64,000 bases of DNA from Alkalihalobacillus sp. FSL W8-0930 (GTDB lineage Bacteria; Bacillota; Bacilli; Bacillales; Bacillaceae_D), in assembly GCA_037965595.1 (NCBI GenBank), contig CP150183.1, positions 2,852,001-2,916,000 on the forward strand, in the 5' to 3' direction. Below are positions 8,249-16,231 of the stretch, piece by piece; position 1 is the first letter of the stretch, and every line of letters begins with the position of its first letter. Under the pieces are notes generated by a model, which was given only the letters and a program-made list of their open reading frames with translations, searched no databases and was not told where the DNA came from. Both the position numbers and the translations under genes were made by a program.

Positions 8249-8534
8249 AGGTCGAATATAATCAGCATGAACTTTGCTGAATAATGTGGATAGCAAAACA
8301 CGAACACAGCAATAAATCCGCTACAGGAGAATCCCTCGCTTTCCACGGGAACGGCCTCAGCCCCCTCCGCGGGAAAAGCGCCGCTACAGTGTCTTCACCG
8401 CGTTCTGTTCCGTAGGAGTCTCGGGTTCTCCTTCCGCTCGTCTTACTAAAATACGAAAAACACGAATGGCGAATGATTCGATCGTAGAATCATTCGCCAT
8501 TTTCTAGTTGTTTATAGTTTTGTCTCAGCCCTCT
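8247..8534 (+). repeat. Dispersed repeat copy 1 (full length) with inverted ends
   Basis: About 288 bp. The ends are imperfect inverted repeats (AGAGGTCGAATATAA at left; TTTTGTCTCAGCCCTCT at right). The core (about 8318-8440) is visibly GC-richer than its surroundings and shared with copies at 14006 and 30271 (for example CCGCTACAGGAGAATCCCTC and TCTCGGGTTCTCC, which can pair with each other). The right part holds a perfect 15-bp stem hairpin (about 8465-8501, loop GATCGTA) ending in TTTT, a ready terminator for the upstream plus-strand gene. No coding capacity is apparent. Confidence 0.85.
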
Positions 8535-8542
8535 TTATTCAT

Positions 8543-9313
8543 TTAAGCTTTTATTGCTTTTAATACGAATGTTTTTGGAATACCTTTGTCAAAAACATCA
8601 CTTGAAAGGTTAGGTTCTTCTATTAATTCGCTTATCATAAACCCAGACTGGGCAGCGGCGGTGACAATTTCTCCGAGTGTCCATTTTCTGAGTAATACCG
8701 TAGATGTTGTTTCTGTATCAAACTTTGAGAACGATACATTCTGCTCATAAAGAGTTTCATCAAAATAATCGCCTGTTACCTTATGCTTACGGATCTTGGC
8801 CGTTGTTCCCTTTGACGTAATAAGCTTTGTCGACACAGGGTGAAAGTCTCGAATTACACATTGCCCGCTCTCATCAAGTAACGAATGAATCATATTGAAA
8901 AAAGGCTTTAAATCCTTAAAATAGTGAAGGATACCCATCTCTGCAAATACAAGCTCATATGGGTGTTGATCCTCTAATTGTAAGTCAAGCACATCACCTA
9001 ATACATAGGATATGGTAACACCAGATGCTTCCGCCAGCTCCGTGGCATAACGCTTATTACCTGGAGAAAAGTCAGCAACTGTTACATCTGCCCCAAGCAG
9101 TGCTAACGGTACAGCCTTTGTGCCATTGGACCCCATTAAATTCATGATTCGTTTGCCAGCTATCTCGCCAAAATGAGGCAATAGTGTTAGTAAAAGCTTT
9201 TCTGGATTCGCTTTTATTTTCTGCGCAGCTTCAGTTGGAACGCCAAACCGCTTGACCCATGCTTGATAGGACTCATCGTTCCATGCCTGCTTATTTTGAT
9301 TATTTGTTGTCAT
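8543..9313 (-). CDS. Class I SAM-dependent methyltransferase, unknown substrate
   Basis: A 256-residue protein with a methyltransferase fold: motif I is IMNLMGSNGTKAVPLALLGA (about residues 56-75), motif II VTVADFSPGNKRYA, then YVLGDVLDLQ and VFAEMGILHYF. Motif I is unusual: the common D-x-G-x-G-x-G core reads NLMGSNG. The C-terminal half (VIRDFHPVSTKL, KHKVTGDYF, ...RKWTLGEIVTAAAQSGF) resembles uncharacterised methyltransferases of Bacillus. The ribosome site before the ATG is weak (GAAGAAGTAGT). It lies 44 bp after the acetyltransferase gene at 9358, with which it may be co-transcribed. Confidence 0.7.
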   Translation of the reverse strand: MTTNNQNKQAWNDESYQAWVKRFGVPTEAAQKIKANPEKLLLTLLPHFGEIAGKRIMNLMGSNGTKAVPLALLGADVTVADFSPGNKRYATELAEASGVTISYVLGDVLDLQLEDQHPYELVFAEMGILHYFKDLKPFFNMIHSLLDESGQCVIRDFHPVSTKLITSKGTTAKIRKHKVTGDYFDETLYEQNVSFSKFDTETTSTVLLRKWTLGEIVTAAAQSGFMISELIEEPNLSSDVFDKGIPKTFVLKAIKA

Positions 9314-9357
9314 ACTACTTCTTCAGACCACACTTTCCATCTAGATCAACGTGTTCA

Positions 9358-9933
9358 TTAGCCAACTAGATGTTTTACCATATGATAATATGGGTGACCA
9401 TATAAATCAAACTGTTCTAGCTCGGTGAATTCAAAGCGTTCATACAACCGTTTCGCTCGGTTATTCGAGTGTTCTACGTTCAATGAAAGCTTTTGATATC
9501 CCTTGTTATAGGCTTCTTCTTCAACAGCCTCTAAAAGCATCGTTCCAATCTTCTGGTTGCGAAAGTCTTCCGCTACAGCAATGGAATCAAGATAATACTC
9601 ATCCGGCTTAGCCTCTAGCTGGATTGCGGGTGCCTGAATCTTAAAAAATGCAGCAATTTCACTGCTTAACTGATGATCATAGTACACTGCATCTTCATAA
9701 TGATACACAATGGCGATGGCAGCAATTCTACCTTCTAATTCACTTAATAAAAAATTGTGGTAGCTAAATCGATTTCCCTCTTTTTCAAACAACGTTGCAA
9801 GAAATGTTAGAAACGTTTCTTTAGGTGTTTGTTGAATAAACTCAAGGTCCATCGCTTCTAGAATTGAGTACGTTAACTCGTTAATTTGTCGTATATCTTC
9901 TTCATTCTCATTCTCGGTTGCAAACCGTATCAT
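9358..9933 (-). CDS. GNAT family N-acetyltransferase
   Basis: A 191-residue acetyltransferase. The acetyl-CoA-binding motif A is DSIAVAEDFRNQKIGTMLLE (about residues 116-135), where the family's R/Q-x-x-G-x-G/A loop reads QKIGT, and motif B is LYERFEFTELEQFDLYGHPY. A preceding helical region includes a FYHNFLLS-like segment. The ATG at 9933 follows GGAGGCTTATC. The gene probably heads a two-gene unit with the methyltransferase at 8543. The substrate (small molecule or protein amine) cannot be inferred. Confidence 0.78.
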   Translation of the reverse strand: MIRFATENENEEDIRQINELTYSILEAMDLEFIQQTPKETFLTFLATLFEKEGNRFSYHNFLLSELEGRIAAIAIVYHYEDAVYYDHQLSSEIAAFFKIQAPAIQLEAKPDEYYLDSIAVAEDFRNQKIGTMLLEAVEEEAYNKGYQKLSLNVEHSNNRAKRLYERFEFTELEQFDLYGHPYYHMVKHLVG

Positions 9934-10063
9934 GATAAGCCTCCATGAAATTGTATGATTATTTTTCCCTCTCTAAGTAGAGGTATTCTTATTATTATAT
10001 GAAAAATTGCAGGGGTTGACCACTATTTGCCCTCATTAGTATACCTCTATTCGATAAAAATAA

Positions 10064-10090
10064 GACCAAGCCATATAAAATAGCTTGGTC
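10064..10090 (-). terminator. Terminator of the sortase gene
   Basis: An 8-bp stem (10064-10071 with 10083-10090) followed on the minus strand by TTATTTTTA. It lies just beyond the sortase stop at 10097. Confidence 0.75.
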
Positions 10091-10096
10091 AATTAA

Positions 10097-11095
10097 TTAA
10101 TCAGTTGAGTTAATCATTTCAGATGGTTCAGACTCCTGTCCATAGAGATCAACAGTAGTCAGGTAATATGAGTGATTTTGTTTATCTTGAGGAATGGTAA
10201 AGCTTTTCCTTTCATGTGCAGATACACTTTCCACATGTTCATACTCATCAGGACTTACTTCTTGATAGATACGATAACCAGCTACGTTCTCATCCCTAAC
10301 AGCATGCCAAGTTAGAAAAGCGCCTTGAATCTTAAGGTTCTCAGGTGCTTTTGGTGCATCAACATCGATGATCGGATCACTCTCCACCAATTCCGTGTAA
10401 ACGACTAACCTCTCATCATGCGTACCTGCTTCTCTATTAAAGAGACCAGAACATGTGATTAAATTAAGGCTTCTGGAATTGGTCTCTCCAAATATTTCTT
10501 GAATGGGAGCTTCTTTTCGATCATAGCTTTCTTTATCTTTCACCATGAAAGTAAGCTCTTCTCCCGTATCACTTACAATAATGACCTCATCACCTGGGAC
10601 AAGATTTTCCAAGTCAAAGAATATAGCTGGTCCCACCCTGCTATCAACATGACCGGCCATGACTGAGTTTCCAACCGCACCTGGATTTGTTCCGGGTTCA
10701 AACCAACCGACTCCATCTACATCTTCCGGAACGCCCATTTGACCATTTTCAAGAATACCAACATCCTCAATTTCTGCCTCTACATCGAGCGTTGGAATTC
10801 TTATCTCTACTGGTGTGACTCCTTTATCTTTTGCAAGCTGAGTCTCTTTTATCTGAGATTGAATGGCTTCTACTTCTTCTAACATGTCGGAGTCTACATA
10901 CGTAAATTCTGAATGACTTCCTGGAATCGCTAGTACCTGCTCTTCATTAGGCTTTTCCTGCATGTCTTCTCTTACTTCATCAGAGTCTGTAGATGCAACG
11001 TGATGTTGATCCATTGGAGAAGCAGAAGCCGTATGAAAAGCTACAACTGCGGAAAGTAGACAACTCATTGTTAAAAACGTAGAAAGCCATTTCAT
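10097..11095 (-). CDS. Class D/F-type sortase with C-terminal fibronectin-like domain
   Basis: A 332-residue secreted or membrane-tethered transpeptidase. An N-terminal hydrophobic segment (residues about 3-24) is followed by an acidic spacer, then the sortase domain (about 97-237) with catalytic histidine in VMAGHVDS (H149), cysteine in LNLITCSG (C215) and arginine in THDERLVVYTE (R229). The domain opens with IRIPTLDVEAEIEDVG, as in class E/F single-domain sortases. After residue 245 there is an extra module of about 85 residues (PKAPENLKIQGAFLTWHAV ... GYRIYQEVSPDEYEHV ... YYLTTVDLYGQESEPSE) with the look of a fibronectin type III domain. It lies 36 bp downstream of a probable substrate gene with an MPQTG sorting signal. 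The ATG at 11095 has GGAG at good spacing. Confidence 0.82.
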   Translation of the reverse strand: MKWLSTFLTMSCLLSAVVAFHTASASPMDQHHVASTDSDEVREDMQEKPNEEQVLAIPGSHSEFTYVDSDMLEEVEAIQSQIKETQLAKDKGVTPVEIRIPTLDVEAEIEDVGILENGQMGVPEDVDGVGWFEPGTNPGAVGNSVMAGHVDSRVGPAIFFDLENLVPGDEVIIVSDTGEELTFMVKDKESYDRKEAPIQEIFGETNSRSLNLITCSGLFNREAGTHDERLVVYTELVESDPIIDVDAPKAPENLKIQGAFLTWHAVRDENVAGYRIYQEVSPDEYEHVESVSAHERKSFTIPQDKQNHSYYLTTVDLYGQESEPSEMINSTD

Positions 11096-11131
11096 CTCCA
11101 TTCACTCCATTTATCCAAATGTTTTTTTACT

Positions 11132-12457
11132 TTACGCGTTATGATTTGCTTTACGACGGAACATGTATAATCCTCCAAGTGCTAAAGCAACGATCCCGCT
11201 TAACCAGATCATCATAGAGGATTGATCACTTGCACCACCAAATCCTGTTTGAGGCATTTCTTCAGGCATCACTTCACTACCAAATTGGTCTGGCATTTGC
11301 GCTTTAATCGCCCCACCTAACGTTTCACCAATTCCAAACATAAATGCATATCCTTCACGATACGTTTTGACACTCGCTTCATAGTCTTCTTCTACAAAAT
11401 GATCAAATGTCTTAACAACCTGTTCTTCGTGAGTCCATACTGCATCTTGTGCTGCTTCTTCAGGGAGATTTCCTTCCGTTGCAGTGGCTAAGAATGAGCC
11501 AAAGTCTTGAGAGAACGTCTTAAGATGTTCAATTGCTTTGTCTCTTGCTTCTTGATCTCCTTCAAGTGTAGCGATAGCTAGGTCACTTTGTGCATTAATA
11601 TGATCTTGTTGCCAAACGGTCTCAAATTGTTCCGCGCCTTCAGCACCGTAAATTCCTTCAATGGCTGCTTTGAAGTCAGCTGTATGTTCATCTTCAGCCC
11701 ATGTAACAAAATCAAAGTCTTCTGCTTGTGTATAACCTTTTTCAAGTTCTAGAGAAGCTAATGCAAAGTGTTCACCAGCTAGTTGATTTAATGTTGAACG
11801 TAATTCGGCGTCAGCTGACTCCACTGAACCATCAAACATATCTGGGAACTGTGCTGTAATGGCTCCAGATAAAACCTTACTAATATCAAACATCCGGTCA
11901 TACCCCTCGCGGTAGCTCGTGTATGACTCCATGTAATCTCCTGCTACGTAATGATCAAACGTAGCTTGTACATCATCTTCATGTGCGATGAGTGCTTCTT
12001 CTGCTGCTTCCTTAGGAAGATTCCCTTCTGTGGCTTCATCTAAGAAACTTGAAAATTCATCAGCAAAACCTGCAATATTCTGCTCTGCTTCTTCTTTAGC
12101 GGAGTCGTCTCCATCTTTCACTGCTTTTACATAATCATCCGTATACCCATTATGTGATTCAAAGATTCGAACAAATTCTGCCGCTCCTTCTTCTCCGTAT
12201 AAGGGTTCTAGGGCAGTACCCATGTCTTTCACGTTTTCATCTAAAGCCCATTCAACCTGTTCCCAATCTGATGATTCATCATAGGTCTTCTGCATAGATG
12301 ATGCTGCTAGAATAAAATGCTCAGAAAGTAAATGATCTAAGTCTGCTCTGAGATCTGAAGCCCCACTAAATTGATTCTCTCCTCCATCAGCGGCCTGTGC
12401 CATCGTTGGAACCATTAGTGCTGCAGTTAACGCAACAGCTGTAACCTTTTTATACAT
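11132..12457 (-). CDS. Cell-wall anchored protein with two helical repeats and MPQTG sorting signal
   Basis: A 441-residue surface protein. Residues 1-22 are a signal peptide (cut after AQA). Two homologous alpha-helical units of about 175 residues follow (about 36-208 and 219-395), sharing the segments L(S/A)xEHFxLA, (L)YGxEGAxxF, ATEGNLPxEAA, TFDHxVxxDYxxS and YREGYxxMF. The C-terminus is a classic wall-sorting signal: MPQTG at 401-405, hydrophobic helix 414-433, and RRKANHNA. The protein is strongly acidic. Similar repeats occur in Bacillus surface proteins that are often mislabelled copper amine oxidase; I see no such enzyme motifs. The conserved histidines (EHF, HED, FDH) suggest metal or haem binding, which is inference. 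It precedes the sortase gene in the same direction and probably is its substrate. Confidence 0.78.
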   Translation of the reverse strand: MYKKVTAVALTAALMVPTMAQAADGGENQFSGASDLRADLDHLLSEHFILAASSMQKTYDESSDWEQVEWALDENVKDMGTALEPLYGEEGAAEFVRIFESHNGYTDDYVKAVKDGDDSAKEEAEQNIAGFADEFSSFLDEATEGNLPKEAAEEALIAHEDDVQATFDHYVAGDYMESYTSYREGYDRMFDISKVLSGAITAQFPDMFDGSVESADAELRSTLNQLAGEHFALASLELEKGYTQAEDFDFVTWAEDEHTADFKAAIEGIYGAEGAEQFETVWQQDHINAQSDLAIATLEGDQEARDKAIEHLKTFSQDFGSFLATATEGNLPEEAAQDAVWTHEEQVVKTFDHFVEEDYEASVKTYREGYAFMFGIGETLGGAIKAQMPDQFGSEVMPEEMPQTGFGGASDQSSMMIWLSGIVALALGGLYMFRRKANHNA

Positions 12458-12601
12458 GTGTGTTCTCCCCTTTCAATTTTGTGAATCTACTAGGGTAACG
12501 AGAACCATGTCATTTTGGATCACAATTTAATGAAAAAAGTTTTAAAATTATATGCAAACGTTCTAATTAGCGCTTAACAATCAGCTCTAACTATCAAAAA
12601 T

Positions 12602-12641
12602 AAGAGGCGAAAACCCTTAATAGCAGGGTTATTCGCCTCTT
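12602..12641 (-). terminator. Terminator of the ssuE-like gene
   Basis: Stem AAGAGGCGAA(T)AACCCT / AGGGTTTTCGCCTCTT with one bulge, followed on the minus strand by ATTTTTG. It lies 55 bp past the stop at 12696. Confidence 0.82.
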
Positions 12642-12695
12642 CATATCGTTACTCATTCACTCTAGCCTAATAGCACGAACTTAAAATAACATACA

Positions 12696-13229
12696 CTACG
12701 CTTTATTTACTTCTTCATTTGCAAGACTAAGAACTCGGTCAATGCGTTCTGTAATTTCAGTAGAGATGATGAACTGGTTTTCTTCTGCTCGCTCAATGTG
12801 CGAATCTAAGACATACGCGCCGCTTAAGATGTTTGTTGCGCCAAGGGATGACAAAACTGGCTTAAGAGCGTAATCTATCGCTAGCAAATGTCCAAATGAA
12901 CCGCCTAGCACAAGTGGTAAAAGAGTTTTACCTTCAAGGCCTTTTTGAGGTAGTAAATCAAGAAATGTTTTTAGAATACCTGAATACGCAGCTTTATAAA
13001 CTGGTGTAATCACAACAACTAAAGATGCTTCTTCTACCTTTTGATTCGCTTCTTTAATCGCAACACTTGCGAAGTTTGCAGTAATCAAATCCTCCGCCGG
13101 CAACTCATGCACATAAATGGAGCTTGTTTCATGTCCTTGCTCATTAAAATATGCTTCTGACTTCTCTTGAAGTGCTTTTAGTCTAGATTGGCGACTATTT
13201 CCACCATAAATAATGGCTACTTTACCCAC
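12696..13229 (-). CDS. ssuE: NADPH-dependent FMN reductase (SsuE family)
   Basis: A flavodoxin-fold reductase of 177 residues that supplies reduced FMN to monooxygenases. The family signatures are clear: an N-terminal phosphate-binding YGGNSRQSRLKAL, then ELPAEDLITANF, TPVYKAAYSGILKTFLDLLPQ, PLVLGGSFGHLLAIDYALKP and a VLDSHI segment, all typical of SsuE. The start is probably a GTG at 13229 with GAGAGGAA 9-10 nt upstream; the frame is open eight more codons to an ATG with no ribosome site. No sulfonate genes (ssuABCD) are adjacent, so it is an orphan here and its partner oxygenase is unknown. Confidence 0.82.
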   Translation of the reverse strand: MGKVAIIYGGNSRQSRLKALQEKSEAYFNEQGHETSSIYVHELPAEDLITANFASVAIKEANQKVEEASLVVVITPVYKAAYSGILKTFLDLLPQKGLEGKTLLPLVLGGSFGHLLAIDYALKPVLSSLGATNILSGAYVLDSHIERAEENQFIISTEITERIDRVLSLANEEVNKA

Positions 13230-13319
13230 TTTAATCAATTCCTCTCTATCCATACTTATCTAAGTAATGATCTCACCTTAAGCATAACGCTCCATTTCTC
13301 TCACTTCAATCATTTCATC

Positions 13320-13904
13320 TTAGATGATTGGTTCTTTTTCCTTACCTTGATCAACTAATGCAACATTATTTGCTGCAATGTGACTCCAATCATTCTGTAA
13401 ATCATAATAGTAACAACGTACAACCGAATCGCCATTTCGGAATTCGTTTGTTGCGTCACGTTCAAAGCCCAACCATTCATATAATGCCCAAGCTTTCTCC
13501 ATTATTTCACCAGTATGCAGGTATAGGCGGCTTGCCCCTTTAGCAGCTGCTCTTTCTAAGCTTTCTCTAAGCAATACTTGAGCCACTCCTAACCCTCTGG
13601 CTTCTGGATGAACGGCCAGTAAGCGAATAACGGGATGATCAATGCTTAGTTCATCTCGATTGTAGGCCTTGTCACCGGATTCAAATATCTGGATGCTCCC
13701 AACAATCGTTGAACCGTGTTTTGCAACCAGAACCTGTTCCACATTTGGATTATCTAACGATGTTTTTATTTGATTTATATAATTTTCCCAAGCCTCAGGA
13801 CTTCTGAAAACTTCTTCGTATTGACTATAGCTATCAACTAAAAGCTGGTTCACTGTCTCTTTTTCGTGAACGAGCAGAGTACTCACTTTAACGGGTTGTT
13901 CCAT
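13320..13904 (-). CDS. GNAT family N-acetyltransferase
   Basis: A 194-residue acetyltransferase. Motif A is VIRLLAVHPEARGLGVAQVLLRESL (R-G-L-G-V-A loop for the acetyl-CoA pyrophosphate), followed by AAAKGASRLYLHTGEIMEKAWALYEWLGFER, a typical GNAT C-terminal half. The ATG at 13904 follows AAGGAGGTTTATCGT; the frame is open 61 codons upstream into repeat copy 2, but that part has no support. Single gene, substrate unknown. Confidence 0.8.
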   Translation of the reverse strand: MEQPVKVSTLLVHEKETVNQLLVDSYSQYEEVFRSPEAWENYINQIKTSLDNPNVEQVLVAKHGSTIVGSIQIFESGDKAYNRDELSIDHPVIRLLAVHPEARGLGVAQVLLRESLERAAAKGASRLYLHTGEIMEKAWALYEWLGFERDATNEFRNGDSVVRCYYYDLQNDWSHIAANNVALVDQGKEKEPII

Positions 13905-14005
13905 ACGATAAACCTCCTTCTTTTCAGCCTTTACAGTATAATCGATAACTGAGACTCTCGCTAGGTTAACAGCTTCATTTTGATTCGAAATACACATAAA
14001 AAAAC

Positions 14006-14267
14006 GAGAGCGGGACATAACTTTAAATTGACGATTAAAACACGAATATAGCGACACATCCGCTACAGGAGAATCCCTCGCACCCACAAGAACGGCTTCA
14101 GCCCCTTTAGCGTGAAAAACGCCGCTACAGTGTTTTCACCGCGTTCTGTTCCGTAGAAGTCTCGGGTTCTCCCTCCGCTCGTTCAGATAAAACCACGAAA
14201 GGCGAATGATTCTGCAATCGAATCATTCGCCTTTTTTGTATCGATTTTTAGTTATGTCCCAAGCTCT
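14006..14267 (+). repeat. Dispersed repeat copy 2 (full length)
   Basis: About 262 bp between two minus-strand genes, same orientation as the other four copies. The ends form the best inverted repeat of the family: GAGAGCGGGACATAACT at left against AGTTATGTCCCAAGCTCT at right. The core repeats the CCGCTACAGGAGAATCCCTC ... GAACGGCTTCAGCCCCTT ... TCTCGGGTTCTCC pattern. The internal hairpin AAAGGCGAATGATTC/GAATCATTCGCCTTT (about 14198-14234) is flanked by T tracts on both strands, so it can also end araM transcription from the minus strand. Confidence 0.85.
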
Positions 14268-14273
14268 TTTATT

Positions 14274-15428
14274 TTACAAATCAGGTACCCAATGCAATGT
14301 TTCATGATAATAGCGCAAGAGAGTCCAGCGATCACGAAGATGATAGGCTTTCAGTAAGCTTAGCTGAATTAACTCTTCATCGATCGGGGCCTGTTCTGGG
14401 TGCCATCCTGCTACTTTCAGGAGTTTACTCATTTCCGCTGGCTCCGGCAACTGATTAATCAGTTCAACAAGCTCATTCTTCTCTTGTGTGGGCTCTTCAA
14501 GCAAGCTTATTCTAACAATTTCTTTATAAAACTGCGTAATAATGAGCGAAGCACGCGCCACCTTTGCTCCATGAAGCAACTGTTTTTTGTTTTCTTCTAA
14601 GTAGGTCATCTCCCAATAATGTGACAGATGATGTTCGGCCCCGGACGCAGGATGGGAAGCCCCGAAGATCGACATGGCTGTACCAGAGACAAGCAATGCA
14701 TTCATTAATGCTTCGATGCCTTCAAATTCTCGATTACCAATCGCTTCAGCATGCTTTACACATGCATCGAGTGCAACCTTTGTAAGCTGGTAGACTTCCT
14801 GATTAAACGGTTCATCAGCAATCATTCTTCCTGCCTGCCAATCAGTTAGTGAGGTATACTTACCAATCATGTCTCCAAAACCCGCAGCAATTAATTCAAT
14901 TGGAGCCTGCGCCAGGATGGAAAGATCCGCGAATAAAGCAACTGGTGCTGTCGTCTGATACGTAGTTTTTACACCTTTTACAATGATTGGTGCCCCTTTT
15001 GAGTTAAACCCATCTACTGAAGGTGCCGTAGGGCAAGAAATGAATGGTTTTTCAATCTTCGCACTCACAAATCGCACCACATCATGAATCGTACCGGATC
15101 CAACCGCAACTAAGCAATCAACATGAGGGGTTACTTGAATGAGTACATCAACAATCGTTTGTTCATCCGCAATCACATCGCCATGAGCGTTAGGAAGGAG
15201 ACAATGAACAAGTGGCTTTAGACCTTTGTCCCTTAGCTTCTGCTCCAGTTCTTTGCCAGCAGCTGTAAATGTTTGCTCATCAACTACTAACAGGATCGTC
15301 ATAATTGGTTGATCTTCCACATAGTCAACAAGAGTGTTCAGTGCACCATTCGCAACAATAACGGGATTTGTTTCCTGCTCATACTCTTGTTCCTTCATGA
15401 TCTCCTCTACTCGTTCTAATAGTTTCAT
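14274..15428 (-). CDS. araM: sn-Glycerol-1-phosphate dehydrogenase
   Basis: A 384-residue metal-dependent NAD(P)H dehydrogenase of the AraM/EgsA group that makes glycerol-1-phosphate from dihydroxyacetone phosphate; in B. subtilis the product feeds heptaprenylglyceryl phosphate synthesis. Motifs include VAVGSGTIHDVVRFVS for the nucleotide, DGFNSKGAPI, AGFGDMIGKYTSLTDWQ, the metal-binding HPASGAEHHLSHYWE and LLHGAKV. It overlaps the upstream araL by 4 nt and forms an operon GH4 gene-araL-araM; in B. subtilis araL and araM sit together in the arabinose operon. Transcription probably ends in the hairpin of repeat copy 2. Confidence 0.9.
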   Translation of the reverse strand: MKLLERVEEIMKEQEYEQETNPVIVANGALNTLVDYVEDQPIMTILLVVDEQTFTAAGKELEQKLRDKGLKPLVHCLLPNAHGDVIADEQTIVDVLIQVTPHVDCLVAVGSGTIHDVVRFVSAKIEKPFISCPTAPSVDGFNSKGAPIIVKGVKTTYQTTAPVALFADLSILAQAPIELIAAGFGDMIGKYTSLTDWQAGRMIADEPFNQEVYQLTKVALDACVKHAEAIGNREFEGIEALMNALLVSGTAMSIFGASHPASGAEHHLSHYWEMTYLEENKKQLLHGAKVARASLIITQFYKEIVRISLLEEPTQEKNELVELINQLPEPAEMSKLLKVAGWHPEQAPIDEELIQLSLLKAYHLRDRWTLLRYYHETLHWVPDL

Positions 15429-16219
15429 AGCTCTCTCCTTAGTTCAGCTAGACTTTGAAACGTGTAATGTGGCTTTGATCGCTTTGAAGCCCGCTCAAGC
15501 ATGGCATCTGTTGTATTGCCCGTCATGACAAGGACCGTTCTCATTCCTTGCATATTCCCCATGGCAATATCCGTATTCAAACTATCACCAATGACCATGC
15601 ACTGTTCCGCAGTAAGTTCAATTTGTTCTAGAGCCGCTTCTACCATAAAGCAAGACGGCTTACCAATAACGAGCTCCGTTTTCTGACCTGTCGCCGATTC
15701 AATCGCTCCAATAAACCCGGCTACGTCAATAGCTGGACCATTTTCATCAGGATAGGTCTTGTCACTGTTCGTGGCAATAATTCTTGCACCCGCAGATGTT
15801 GCACGAAATGCATCATTTAGTTCTTCGTACGTTATTTCATCATGCAATGTGATGACAACAAAGTCTGCTTCCTCTGGTTGACTAGCTACGATGACATCAT
15901 GCTCTTTCATTTCGTCCTTTAACCCCTGGTTTCCAAGCGTCCACACACTAGCGAGAGGGTAGTGCTTTTTGATAAAACGAGCCGTTACTGTGGAGGAAAA
16001 GACAATGTCATTTTTCTCTACTTTAATCCCATGCTCTCTCAGCTTCATCAGACCCGTATCTCTTGAATGGTTTCCACGATTACTTAGGTATACGACTTTT
16101 CTTCCGCTATCTTGTATCGCGGAAATAGCCTCAGTACAGCCTTGAATCAGTTCTTTGCCTTGGAATACAGTTCCATCTAAATCAATTAATACACCTTTTA
16201 TGTCATCAAATAGCGACAC
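15425..16219 (-). CDS. araL: HAD-IIA sugar phosphatase AraL
   Basis: A 264-residue HAD-superfamily phosphatase with a type IIA cap. Motif I is VLIDLDGTVFQG (about residues 10-21), motif II YLSNRGNHSRD, motif III lysine in VIGKPS and motif IV VIGDSLNTDIAMGN. AraL in B. subtilis removes phosphate from sugar phosphates and limits their build-up during arabinose use. The start is a GTG behind GGAGGAGGTATC. It is 12 bp downstream of the GH4 gene and overlaps araM by 4 nt, so all three are one transcript. Confidence 0.85.
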   Translation of the reverse strand: MSLFDDIKGVLIDLDGTVFQGKELIQGCTEAISAIQDSGRKVVYLSNRGNHSRDTGLMKLREHGIKVEKNDIVFSSTVTARFIKKHYPLASVWTLGNQGLKDEMKEHDVIVASQPEEADFVVITLHDEITYEELNDAFRATSAGARIIATNSDKTYPDENGPAIDVAGFIGAIESATGQKTELVIGKPSCFMVEAALEQIELTAEQCMVIGDSLNTDIAMGNMQGMRTVLVMTGNTTDAMLERASKRSKPHYTFQSLAELRREL

Positions 16220-16231
16220 GATACCTCCTCC

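Noticed and set aside
11132-12457. Copper amine oxidase annotation for the wall protein
   Set aside because: Similar repeats often carry this name, but there is no topaquinone motif (NYD/E) or copper-histidine set of that enzyme; the protein is two helical repeats with a sorting signal.
13905-14087. Longer N-terminus of the acetyltransferase (into repeat copy 2)
   Set aside because: The extra 61 codons come from repeat DNA; the ATG at 13904 has a strong ribosome site and gives a normal GNAT length.
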